From Micromonospora arida (GTDB taxonomy: Bacteria > Actinomycetota > Actinomycetes > Mycobacteriales > Micromonosporaceae): DNA of 64,000 nucleotides. Location: positions 16,954-80,953 of the forward strand of contig NZ_QGSY01000137.1 in assembly GCF_003857035.1 (NCBI RefSeq), in the 5' to 3' direction. The notes beneath the pieces are model-generated. The model searched no databases and had not been told where the DNA came from. It saw only the letters and a program-made list of their open reading frames with translations. Below are positions 44,149 through 52,346 of this stretch, one piece after another. The position numbers and the translations under genes were made by a program. The stretch's first letter is position 1; each line of letters starts with the position of its first letter.

Positions 44149-45069
44149 GTGGACGTCGATCTGCGCAAGCTCCGCTACTTCGTGGCGGTCGCGGAGGAGT
44201 TGCACTTCGGCAGGGCCGCCGCGCGGCTGCGCATCGCCCAGCCGGTCCTGTCGCGCCAGATCCGGGCCTTCGAGCACGAACTGCGCGCCGAGCTCTTCGT
44301 GCGGGACCGCCGTTCCACGGTGCTGACCGAGGCCGGTCGACAGTTGCTGACCGACGCCCGTCCGCTGCTCGCCTCGGCTGAGGCCCTGCGACGGCGAGTG
44401 CAGCGGGTCGCGCACGGCAGGCCGACGTTCACCATCGCGTTCATGCCCGGCCTTCTCGTGACCGCCGAGGCCCGCGCCATCGGCCAGCGGCACCCCGACC
44501 TGGCCGTCAACGTCGTCCGTACGTCCTGGGACGACCAGGCCGACATCGTCCGCGAGGGGCGCGCGGACGTCAGTTACGTCCGGCTCCCGGTCGACCAGCG
44601 CGGCCTGTGCCTGCGGCCACTGTTCACCGAACCCCGGGTCGTCGTCCTACCCACCGATCACCGGCTGGCCGGGAAGGAGTCGGTCGACCTCGCCGAGTTG
44701 GTCGAGGAACGGCTGTTGCAGGACCCGGACGCGGTGCCGGAGTGGCGGTACCTGCCGAACCGTCGCAGCGACCCCGATCCCCGACCTCGGCCCGAGCTGA
44801 ACTCCGTCGAGGAGAAGCTGGAGCATGTTGCCGCGTACGCCGGGATGGTGATCCTGCCGCTGTCGACGGCGACGTTCTACACGAGACCCGACGTCAGCCA
44901 CGTACCCGTCACTGACCTCGGCCACAACCAGGTGTGCCTGGCCTGGGCCGAGGACAACCGGTCACCTCTGGTGCACGAGTTCGTCGAGATCGCCGCCCGG
45001 CAGACCCCACAACCTGACGATCGACGCCAACGGGGGTCAGGCGGCGCCGCTCGGGAAGGTTTCGCGTAG
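44149..45069 (+). CDS. LysR family transcriptional regulator
   Basis: 306 residues. The DNA-binding head is LRKLRYFVAVAEELHFGRAA and IAQPVLSRQIRAFEHELRAE, and the effector domain begins at about 90 (TFTIAFMPGLLVTAEARAI). The likely role is control of the divergent SDR gene and of itself through the two boxes at 44069-44110, but the inducer is unknown. GTG 44149 lies close after GGGGGCAGG. Its 3' end overlaps the convergent epimerase gene by 33 bases (45037-45069), so transcription of each reads antisense to the other. Confidence 0.9.
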   Translation: MDVDLRKLRYFVAVAEELHFGRAAARLRIAQPVLSRQIRAFEHELRAELFVRDRRSTVLTEAGRQLLTDARPLLASAEALRRRVQRVAHGRPTFTIAFMPGLLVTAEARAIGQRHPDLAVNVVRTSWDDQADIVREGRADVSYVRLPVDQRGLCLRPLFTEPRVVVLPTDHRLAGKESVDLAELVEERLLQDPDAVPEWRYLPNRRSDPDPRPRPELNSVEEKLEHVAAYAGMVILPLSTATFYTRPDVSHVPVTDLGHNQVCLAWAEDNRSPLVHEFVEIAARQTPQPDDRRQRGSGGAAREGFA

Positions 45070-45954
45070 GGCCGGGTCCAGCGGTCGACCGCTCGTCGGT
45101 TCGATGAACAGGTCCGCGAGCAGGAGGTCGGCGAGGTAGCTGGGGTTGACCCCCGACTCCTTGCGGCCGAGGGCCTGTAGCGCGCCGCCCAGTCGCAGCG
45201 CGGCCTTCGCGGCGCCGGACGGCATCCGCGCGACCCGGCGACGCCGACCGACCGCGTCGGCGATGCGCGCGATCATGTCGTGCCAGGTGAGGTTCTCGTC
45301 GGCGACCGGGATATCCGCGCCGCTGGCCTGCTCCAGGGCGTCGACCGCGACCTCGGCCACGCTGCGGGCGGAGGCCGCGGCGCTGCCACCGGTGGGGGCG
45401 ACCAGCGGGGTACGCGAGCGGGCCCACCGGTCCAGCGGACCGGCCCAGTTGGGCAGTCGGTCGCCGGCCCGGCCGAAGACGAAGGGCAGTTCGAGTACGG
45501 CGACGGGCAGGCCCTCGCCGGCGGCAGCCCGCCCCTCCCGGGCCTGCTCCAGGCGGCACCGGATGTACGTGTGCCGTTCGGCGAGGCGCCACTGCGGGTG
45601 GAGCCGGTCGAAGTAGGTGTAGTAGGAGCCCATCACGACGCCCCGGGTGAGGCCTTCGAGTCGGGCGGCGGTGAACAGGCGTACCACCGGGTCGACGTTG
45701 TCGCGGCGGAACTCGGGATAGATCGGCTTGGGCAGCGGCCGTTGCTCCTCGGTGCGGGTGGCGTACACGACGCCGTCGTGACCGGCGAGCAACGGCCGCA
45801 GGTCCTCGATCGAGGCGGACCCGACGTCGAGCAGATGGTCGACGCCCGGCTGGGCGGTACGCGCCACGGTGGTCGCGGCATGGCCACGTTCCCGGAGCAC
45901 GTCCACGACGTGAGCGCCGATCAGGCCGCTGCCACCCACCACAAGAATTCGCAC
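45037..45954 (-). CDS. NAD-dependent epimerase/dehydratase-like protein
   Basis: 305 residues. VRILVVGGSGLIGAHVVDVL is a NAD(P) Rossmann start (GGSGLIG), followed by HDGVVYATRTEEQRPLPK and GVVMGSYYTYFDRLHPQWRL. The extended-SDR Tyr-x3-Lys is not obvious, so it may be an atypical or NmrA-like family member. The GTG at 45954 is used; it lies within a 12-bp palindrome ACGATGCATCGT, a possible operator. The gene overlaps the convergent LysR gene at its 3' end. Confidence 0.82.
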   Translation of the reverse strand: MRILVVGGSGLIGAHVVDVLRERGHAATTVARTAQPGVDHLLDVGSASIEDLRPLLAGHDGVVYATRTEEQRPLPKPIYPEFRRDNVDPVVRLFTAARLEGLTRGVVMGSYYTYFDRLHPQWRLAERHTYIRCRLEQAREGRAAAGEGLPVAVLELPFVFGRAGDRLPNWAGPLDRWARSRTPLVAPTGGSAAASARSVAEVAVDALEQASGADIPVADENLTWHDMIARIADAVGRRRRVARMPSGAAKAALRLGGALQALGRKESGVNPSYLADLLLADLFIEPTSGRPLDPALRETFPSGAA

Positions 45955-45964
45955 GATGCATCGT
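45953..45964. promoter_or_regulatory. Perfect 12-bp palindrome at the epimerase start
   Basis: ACGATGCATCGT is fully self-complementary and spans the start codon region of the epimerase-like gene (GTG at 45954-45952). It could be a repressor site or chance. Confidence 0.35.
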
Positions 45965-46038
45965 CCACTCTGGAGCCGGCTCCTTGTCAAGCAGGCGCGG
46001 CGCGATTCGACCAGAATGGCACCCGGAGGTGATCAACC

Positions 46039-46467
46039 ATGGTCGACCAGGAGAGCGTGCCCAAGCTGGGTTCGGTGGTGCTCGACTGCACCGATGCGAG
46101 GGCGCTTGCCGAGTTCTATCGACAGCTACTGGGCTTCGTCTACCGGCCCGGTGACGAACCGCCAGCGGCCGGCAAGGCCGACGAACGCGGCCGTGACTGG
46201 CTGGTGCTGCGGTCGCCCGGCGGCGGACCCCAGATCGCGTTTCAGCAGGTGGAGCATTTGCCGGAGGCGACGTGGCCGGCGACTACCGTGCCCCAGCAAC
46301 TGCACCTGGACCTGACCGTGGAGTCCGTCGAGGAGTTGCTGGTCCAGCATGAGCGCGTGCTGCGCCTCGGCGGCCGGCTGTTGTACGACCGCATCGACGA
46401 CCCGGACGAGCCTCTGCGCGTGTATGCCGACCTGGCCGGGCATCCCTTCTGCGTCTTCGTCGGCTGA
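46039..46467 (+). CDS. VOC family protein
   Basis: 142 residues. LGSVVLDCTDARALAEFYRQ is the usual glyoxalase-fold first strand-helix, and QQLHLDLTVESVEELLVQHE the second. GRDWLVLRSPGGGPQIAFQQ and LRVYADLAGHPFCVFVG complete the fold. The ATG at 46039 gives the standard length. The gene starts 84 bases from the divergent epimerase-like gene start. Substrate unknown. Confidence 0.87.
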   Translation: MVDQESVPKLGSVVLDCTDARALAEFYRQLLGFVYRPGDEPPAAGKADERGRDWLVLRSPGGGPQIAFQQVEHLPEATWPATTVPQQLHLDLTVESVEELLVQHERVLRLGGRLLYDRIDDPDEPLRVYADLAGHPFCVFVG

Positions 46468-46586
46468 GCGGGTTGCCGCGACCTCGCCGGAGCGCAGGTT
46501 GACAACGGGCGAGGCTGGCGCCCGCGACCCCGACATTCGCATAGGTTCGAGGTACGCAACACCATCGCTGTGAAACGGGGTTGAGG

Positions 46587-47171
46587 ATGCCGGAACCGCG
46601 CGCCTTCTGGCTGGACGAGCAGTTCGACCGTGAGCACGGCACCGACGGGCGCGGCCGGTACGAGGCCGAGGTGTTTCGCCGGATCGACGAGTTCGCCGAC
46701 ACCTGGGGTGACTTCGCGCCCGTGGCGTTCGCGGTGACCGCCTGGCGGTTGGCCACCGAGCTGTCGCCGGGCTTCGTGCGCTGGCACCGGCGGATCATCT
46801 CGGCGACCTGCGCGCGCAGCCCGTGGGACGGCAGCCTGGTCTGCGCGGTGACAGTGGCCTCCCGCTGGCCGGCCGAGCTGACCTGGACCAAGCAGTGGCA
46901 GCGCGACCGTGGTTGGCAGGACTGGCCCCGGCTGTTCGGCCAGTTCACCACACCCACCGAGGAGGACCAGACGCGCCGCCCGCATCTGCGCGCGTTGCTT
47001 CAGGTGGAGGCGCCGGTCCCGCTCGACGACCTGCCGCCGACGCCCGACGGTCCGGACGACGAGGTCGCCGCGGCGGCGCGCCGCGCGGTGGCGGTGCTGG
47101 CCCGGGAGCTCAACGACCTTCTCGCGCCGATGATCGGGCAGCTCGACGCCGGGGTGCCGGCGGACTCCTGA
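46587..47171 (+). CDS. Hypothetical protein
   Basis: 194 residues, with charged helices and Trp-rich segments (PRAFWLDEQFDREHGTDGRG; TWTKQWQRDRGWQDWPRLFG). The C-terminus is acidic and helical (DDEVAAAARRAVAVLARELN). No signal peptide or membrane segment. ATG 46587 follows GAGG; there is a GC3-rich frame throughout. It lies 29 bases before the acyltransferase-domain gene, so the two may form an operon. Family not recognised. Confidence 0.7.
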   Translation: MPEPRAFWLDEQFDREHGTDGRGRYEAEVFRRIDEFADTWGDFAPVAFAVTAWRLATELSPGFVRWHRRIISATCARSPWDGSLVCAVTVASRWPAELTWTKQWQRDRGWQDWPRLFGQFTTPTEEDQTRRPHLRALLQVEAPVPLDDLPPTPDGPDDEVAAAARRAVAVLARELNDLLAPMIGQLDAGVPADS

Positions 47172-47200
47172 AATGCCCGCCGGCCGGTAGGGTCGTCGGC

Positions 47201-48145
47201 GTGGATTTGGACGACATCGCGGCTCGACTCGGGGTGCCCGTCGAGGAGGTCGACCGCGTGCACCGGCTCGCCGGTGACGGGCCGTCAGCTCCGTTGCCAG
47301 CCAAGACCGACGCGCCCGCGCTCCTCGACCGGCTCGCCGTGCGGCCGGACGACGCCGCCGAGATCATCGCGGGTTGGCCGGACCCCGACTCTCCGCTGTG
47401 GACCCCGGAGCTGCGCTGGCTGCTCGACCGCTCGATCGCCATGGTCCGCGCCGACCTCGCGGGTTACGACTGGCTGTCGCCCGGCCCGGAGCTGCCGCGA
47501 GAGCGCGGGCCTGCCTGGCGCCATCTCTACGTGTACGCGTACCTGGCACTGGTCGACGTCGTGCGTGGGTACCACCGCGACCACGGCATCGCCGATGCCG
47601 TGACCTGGGTGACCCTGGCTGACCTGGGCCGCAACCTCGCCATCGACCGACGGATGCGCGGCGAGGGCTGGCCGATCATGCAGAGCTGGCTGACGCTGCA
47701 CTCGCGCGGCAGCGTCTACGAGCTGGGCCGGCTCCAGCACCAGCGTGGCGACGGCGCGATCGGCCTGCACGTCCCCGAGTCGGGGCCGTTGACCCCGACG
47801 GCGATCGAGGCGTCGCTCGACGAGGCCCGCGTGTTCTTCCCTCGACACTTCCCCGACGAGCAGTACACCGCGTTCTCCTGCGCCTCGTGGCTGCTCGACC
47901 CCCAGCTGCGGGAGTACCTTCCCGAGGACTCCAACATCGTGCGGTTCCAGCGCCGGTTCGAGCTGGAGCCCTACGACGAGTCGGCGGGGCCGGACGCCGA
48001 CATCGAGGTGCTGCGGTTCGGGTTCCGGACCCTGACCACGCCGCTCGACGAGCTGCCGCGCCGCACGGTGCTCCAGCGCGCGATCATCGACCACCTGCGG
48101 GCCGGAGGCCGCTGGCACTGGCGCCACGGTCGCTTCCCGATCTAG
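47201..48145 (+). CDS. Acyltransferase domain-containing protein
   Basis: 314 residues. The N-terminal LDDIAARLGVPVEEVDRVHR begins a two-domain protein similar to DUF5596-type acyltransferase-domain proteins of actinomycetes. The second half has WVTLADLGRNLAIDRRMRGE, IGLHVPESGPLTPTAIEASL and DEQYTAFSCASWLLDPQLRE, typical of that family, thought to have a GNAT-like C-terminus. The substrate is unknown. GTG 47201 follows a weak GGTAGGG. It overlaps the convergent SnoaL-like gene by 4 bases. Confidence 0.8.
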   Translation: MDLDDIAARLGVPVEEVDRVHRLAGDGPSAPLPAKTDAPALLDRLAVRPDDAAEIIAGWPDPDSPLWTPELRWLLDRSIAMVRADLAGYDWLSPGPELPRERGPAWRHLYVYAYLALVDVVRGYHRDHGIADAVTWVTLADLGRNLAIDRRMRGEGWPIMQSWLTLHSRGSVYELGRLQHQRGDGAIGLHVPESGPLTPTAIEASLDEARVFFPRHFPDEQYTAFSCASWLLDPQLREYLPEDSNIVRFQRRFELEPYDESAGPDADIEVLRFGFRTLTTPLDELPRRTVLQRAIIDHLRAGGRWHWRHGRFPI

Positions 48146-48528
48146 GCATCCGCGTCCCACCACGCGTCGTTGGCGGCGGTCTGGGCCGTCGGCTCGATGA
48201 CTTCCCACACCTGCGCGATCAACCCGTCGGCGATTCGCAGGACGTCAACCACCACGATCTCCGGCCCTCCGTCGGGGAGTCGGCGTCGCGAGTGCACCAC
48301 GACGTGGTCACCGTCGGCCAGCAGGTGCAGGATGTCGACCCGCATGCCGGCGGTCGGGCCCAGCGCGGCGCGGACCGCGGCGAGCCACTGCGCCCTGGTC
48401 GAGGTCGTCGAATCCGACCGGTGATGGGTGAAGTCCTCACTCAGGTACGAGGCGAGCGTGTCGACGTCGCCGGTGTCGACAAGCCCCGCCAACGCACGCC
48501 CCACGATGCTCTTGTTCTCGGTGGTCAT
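48142..48528 (-). CDS. SnoaL-like / nuclear transport factor 2 fold protein
   Basis: 128 residues. The sequence from IVGRALAGLVDTGDVDTLAS through YLSEDFTHHRSDSTTSTRAQ to VVVDVLRIADGLIAQVWEVI has the cone-shaped NTF2-like arrangement with conserved His/Asp near the pocket; SnoaL cyclases and many small enzymes share it. ATG 48528 fits this. It is divergent from the XRE regulator gene, which makes it a candidate target. Confidence 0.85.
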   Translation of the reverse strand: MTTENKSIVGRALAGLVDTGDVDTLASYLSEDFTHHRSDSTTSTRAQWLAAVRAALGPTAGMRVDILHLLADGDHVVVHSRRRLPDGGPEIVVVDVLRIADGLIAQVWEVIEPTAQTAANDAWWDADA

Positions 48529-48609
48529 GGCCGCAAGTGTTTCCCCGGCCTCGTGCGCTTGTCGATGACATCGCACTTCATGGCGTCCCGAGCGACGATG
48601 AGTAGGCTC

Positions 48610-49377
48610 ATGATCGTGTATGCGGTCGGGGAACTCCTGCGGCAGTGGCGCAAGCGCCGAGGGCTCAGCCAACTCGACCTGGCGATCGCCGCGGATGTGT
48701 CGGCTCGGCACGTCAGCCTGGTCGAGACCGGCAAGTCCACGCCGAGCGCCGACATGATCCTCCGGCTCGCCGACCAGCTTCACGTGCCACTGCGTGACCG
48801 CAACCAGCTGTTGCTCGCCGCCGGCTTCGCGCCCCGGTACGCGCAGCGCCCGCTCGACGACCCCGCCCTGTCGGGTGCCCTCGACGCGGTCCGCAGGGTG
48901 CTCCAGGCGCACGAGCCGTATCCGGCGCTGGTCTTCGACCGCCGGTGGAACATTCTGATGACCAACCGCGCGGTCGACCCGTTCTTCGCGTACGTGGCCC
49001 CCGACCTGTTGCGACCACCGGTGAACCTGGTCCGGCTCGGCCTGGACCCGCGCGGGCTCGCTTCTCTGGTCGTCAACCTGGCGGACGTGCGGGCGGTGTT
49101 CCGCAGCCGGATCTCGCGCCAGCTCGCCGCAGCTCCCGACGCGGCGCTCGCCGCGCTCTACCAGGAACTGCTCAGCCCGCAGCCCGGGGAACCGACGAGC
49201 GAACGGGTCGACGCCGACGTGGTGCTGCCGATGATCCTGCGGGTCGGCGGGCGCGAGCTGCGGCTGTTCTCGACCATCACCACGTTCGGCACCCCGACGG
49301 ACATCACGATCGAGGAGATCGCGGTCGAGTCCTACTACCCGGCGGACGCGGGTAGCGCCGCCTACTTCACGCGGTAG
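48610..49377 (+). CDS. XRE family regulator with MmyB-like ligand-binding domain
   Basis: 255 residues. The helix-turn-helix (LRQWRKRRGLSQLDLAIAAD, SARHVSLVETGKSTPSADMI) is followed by a domain typical of MmyB-type regulators (YPALVFDRRWNILMTNRAVD, LRLFSTITTFGTPTDITIEE), which bind fatty acyl ligands in the known structure. The ATG at 48610 overlaps a small inverted repeat, ATGAG-TAGG-CTCAT (48598-48611). The regulator may control itself and the divergent SnoaL-like gene. A strong terminator starts right at its stop. Confidence 0.88.
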   Translation: MIVYAVGELLRQWRKRRGLSQLDLAIAADVSARHVSLVETGKSTPSADMILRLADQLHVPLRDRNQLLLAAGFAPRYAQRPLDDPALSGALDAVRRVLQAHEPYPALVFDRRWNILMTNRAVDPFFAYVAPDLLRPPVNLVRLGLDPRGLASLVVNLADVRAVFRSRISRQLAAAPDAALAALYQELLSPQPGEPTSERVDADVVLPMILRVGGRELRLFSTITTFGTPTDITIEEIAVESYYPADAGSAAYFTR

Positions 49378-49409
49378 GGCCCGGCCTGGTCGGTTACCAG
49401 GCCGGGCCC
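49377..49409. terminator. Strong bidirectional terminator
   Basis: A perfect 14-bp stem (GGGCCCGGCCTGGT / ACCAGGCCGGGCCC) with a 5-base loop begins at the last base of the XRE stop and precedes the convergent dehydrogenase stop at 49425. Confidence 0.9.
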
Positions 49410-49424
49410 CGTGCACATTCCCGG

Positions 49425-52259
49425 TCAGCCGGTGGTCAGGATGAACCTCTCCCAGGCCCCGACCGACGTGCGGTTGGCGATCAGGGATCCGGCCCCGGCG
49501 TTCTCGGCGCACACGATCTGGTTGTTGACCGTGGCGCGCAGGCTCACCGTTCCATCCGAGTTGGTGATGAGCTGGAACGTCTCCCACGATCCGATCGACG
49601 TGGCGTTGGCGACCAACGCTGCGGCGCCCGCGTTCGTGGCCGAGACGTAGAGCCCGTTGGCGCGCGACCGCAGGGCGATGGCGCCGTTGCCGGCGTCCAC
49701 CCGGTCGAACTGTTCGGTCGTGCCACCGACACTTGCCTTGTTGGCGATCAACGCGGTGGTGCCAACCGCCGACACGTACTGGTTGTTGACCTGTGCCCGC
49801 AGCGTGCTCACCGGCGTGCTGCTACCGGTGCCGGTGGTGAAGGTGAACGCGTCGACATCGAACAGGTAGCCGGACCCTCCCTTGAACACCAGGTACAGCG
49901 TCGTCGACGCGGTGGGTGGGTTGCTGATCGTGCCGGACGCCTCGACGAAGGTCTCCCAGTTACCGGTGACCGGCACCGTGACGGTGCCCAGCAGAGTGCC
50001 GGTGGCCGACCCGGCCCGGACCTCGATCGTGCCACCGGCGCCGGCCGACGACGCCCGCACGGTGAGGCGGGTGGCGTTGGCCAGGTTGTACGGCTGGTAG
50101 GAGATCCAGTCGTTGTTCTCGATGAACCCTGCCGTGCGGCCACCCTCGGCGTTGGTGTGGTCGGTGGCCTGGACGCCGGACTGACCGCCGAAGTGTTCAC
50201 CCTGACGGTGCTTCGGTTGCAAAGTCTTGATGCTGTGCGTGGTCAGCCCGCCGTTGTCGGTGTACGCGGCGTCGAAGACCCCGTAGATGTTGGCGGCCGA
50301 GTCGTGCTCACCGTCGGTCGGCACGGTGATCGAGCCACTGCACCCGGTCTTCGAGGTGATCTGGTGGGCGTGGCTGTCGTGGCCCAGCGCGTAGGTCAGG
50401 CTCACCTTGGAACAGTCGATCGTGCCGTCCTGCGGGTCGCTCACCGAGATCTGGTACGGCACCGTGTCACCGAAGTTGAACAGTTGCCCGTCGGTGGGGG
50501 CGGTGAGTGACACCGTCGGCGCGGTGTTGCCCACCGTGACGATCAGGCTCGCCGTGCCGGACAGGCCGGTCGGGTCGGTGACCTTCAGGGTGGGGCTGTA
50601 CGAGCCGTTGGTGGTGTACGTCTTGGTGGGGTTGGCCGCCGTCGACGTGGTGCCGTCGCCGAAGGTCCACAGGTAGCTGAGCGCCCCACCCTCCGGGTCG
50701 GAGCTGCCGGCCGACGAGAAGTTGACCGTCAGCGGGTTGGCCCCCGACGTGGGGTTCGCCGAGGCGACAGCGATCGGGCTGCGGTTGCCACCACCGATGT
50801 ACTCGATCCGGAAGAGGGCCTGGTTGTTCGAGCCGGTGCCGTAGTCCAGCACGTACAACGCGCCGTCCGGGCCAAAGGCCATGTCCATCACCTGGGTGCC
50901 GGTCCACGGGAAGTTGGAGATCTCCCCGCGCGAGCCGTCGGAGTTGACCGCGATGGCCTTGATCCAGCGGCGGCCGTACTCGCCGGCGAAGAACTGACCG
51001 TTCAGCGAGGCCGGGAACTTGATGCTGGAGTTGAGCGAGGCGTCGTACCGGTAGACCGGCCCACCCATCGGCGACTCCGAACCGCTGCCGAACTCCGACG
51101 GCGAACCGGAGTCGCCCGCGTACTTGATCCAGGCCGGCTTCGCCGCCGGCAGCGTGCCGAGCCCGGTGTTGCGGAACGAGTTGTTGGTCGGCCCGCCCGT
51201 GCAGTTGTACTTGGACTGCGACGGCCCGGACGGGAAGGTGTATTCATTGTATGTTTCCGTGCTGGTGTTGCTGCCCGTGCAGTACGGCCAACCGTAGTTA
51301 CCCGGTGCCGCGATGCGGTTGAACTCCACCTGACCCTGCGGGCCACGGCTGGAGTTCGTGGATCCGGCGTCGGGGCCGTAGTCGCCGAGGTAGACGACGC
51401 CGGTGGCCTTGTCGACGCTCATCCGGAACGGGTTGCGCAGACCCATCGCGTAGATCTCCGGACGGGTGTTGGCCGTGCCGGGGGCGAACAGGTTCCCCGA
51501 CGGGATGGTGTACGTGCCGTCCGCCTGCGGCTTGATCCGCAGCAGCTTGCCCCGCAGGTCGTTGGTGTTGCCCGCCGAGCGCTGGGCGTCGAACTGCGGG
51601 TTGCGGTTGGTTCGCTCGTCGAGTGGCGCGTAGCCGGACGACTCGAACGGGTTGGTGTCGTCGCCGGTGGTCAGGTACAGGTTGCCGGCACCGTCGAAGT
51701 CCAGGTCACCGCCGACGTGGCAGCACTGACCACGGTCGTTGGCGACCTGGAGCACGATCTTCTCGCTGCCCAGGTTGAGCGTGTCGTCGCTGTTGAGGGT
51801 GAACCGGGACAATCGCAGGTGCCCCTTCCACCGGTCCCAGTCGGACTGCGAGCCGGTGGTCGGGGCGTCCCCGGACGGGGTGCTCAGCGTGGGGGAGTAG
51901 TACAGGTAGACCCACCGGTTGCTCGCGAAGCCGGGGTCGACGGCGACGCCCTGCAACCCCTCCTCGTCGTGGGTGTAGACCGACAGGGTGCCGGAGACCT
52001 TGGTGTTGCCGGCCACGTCGGTAACCCGTAGGACACCGTTGCGGGCGGTGTGCAGCACCGAGCGGTTGGGCAGGACGGCCAGGGACATGGCCTCACCCAG
52101 CTCGCCCGAGCCGGTGGCGAGCTTGACCTGCTGATAGTCGGAGGCGGGAATCACCGCAGCCTGCGCGGTGGACGGTGCAGCCACAGCGAGGGCCGCGCTT
52201 GCGACGGTGAGAACCGCCGCGAAGAGCGCCCGGGGCCAGCGCCGGGGATACGAGAGCAT
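49425..52259 (-). CDS. Secreted PQQ-type sugar dehydrogenase with PKD, CBM6 and beta-trefoil modules
   Basis: 944 residues. A signal peptide (about 1-34, ending STAQAA) leads to a beta-propeller like soluble glucose/sorbosone dehydrogenase (about 40-485: EEGLQGVAVDPGFASNRWVY, GGDLDFDGAGNLYLTTGDDT, YAMGLRNPFRMS). Then come a PKD domain (about 491-575, LSYLWTFGDGTTSTAANPTK), an interdomain region, a CBM6-like carbohydrate-binding module (about 690-815, FIENNDWISYQPYNL) and a C-terminal three-lobed beta-trefoil of fascin/RICIN-like type (about 820-944). It probably acts outside the cell on polysaccharide-derived sugars. It follows the ThuA-like gene in one operon. Confidence 0.9.
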   Translation of the reverse strand: MLSYPRRWPRALFAAVLTVASAALAVAAPSTAQAAVIPASDYQQVKLATGSGELGEAMSLAVLPNRSVLHTARNGVLRVTDVAGNTKVSGTLSVYTHDEEGLQGVAVDPGFASNRWVYLYYSPTLSTPSGDAPTTGSQSDWDRWKGHLRLSRFTLNSDDTLNLGSEKIVLQVANDRGQCCHVGGDLDFDGAGNLYLTTGDDTNPFESSGYAPLDERTNRNPQFDAQRSAGNTNDLRGKLLRIKPQADGTYTIPSGNLFAPGTANTRPEIYAMGLRNPFRMSVDKATGVVYLGDYGPDAGSTNSSRGPQGQVEFNRIAAPGNYGWPYCTGSNTSTETYNEYTFPSGPSQSKYNCTGGPTNNSFRNTGLGTLPAAKPAWIKYAGDSGSPSEFGSGSESPMGGPVYRYDASLNSSIKFPASLNGQFFAGEYGRRWIKAIAVNSDGSRGEISNFPWTGTQVMDMAFGPDGALYVLDYGTGSNNQALFRIEYIGGGNRSPIAVASANPTSGANPLTVNFSSAGSSDPEGGALSYLWTFGDGTTSTAANPTKTYTTNGSYSPTLKVTDPTGLSGTASLIVTVGNTAPTVSLTAPTDGQLFNFGDTVPYQISVSDPQDGTIDCSKVSLTYALGHDSHAHQITSKTGCSGSITVPTDGEHDSAANIYGVFDAAYTDNGGLTTHSIKTLQPKHRQGEHFGGQSGVQATDHTNAEGGRTAGFIENNDWISYQPYNLANATRLTVRASSAGAGGTIEVRAGSATGTLLGTVTVPVTGNWETFVEASGTISNPPTASTTLYLVFKGGSGYLFDVDAFTFTTGTGSSTPVSTLRAQVNNQYVSAVGTTALIANKASVGGTTEQFDRVDAGNGAIALRSRANGLYVSATNAGAAALVANATSIGSWETFQLITNSDGTVSLRATVNNQIVCAENAGAGSLIANRTSVGAWERFILTTG

Positions 52260-52346
52260 GATCGTCCTTTCTCGACGACCGGGGGACGGGCGCGCGGGGG
52301 CGCACCACGACCATGTGGGGTGGTGGAGAGCGAGCGGGGGACCAGG

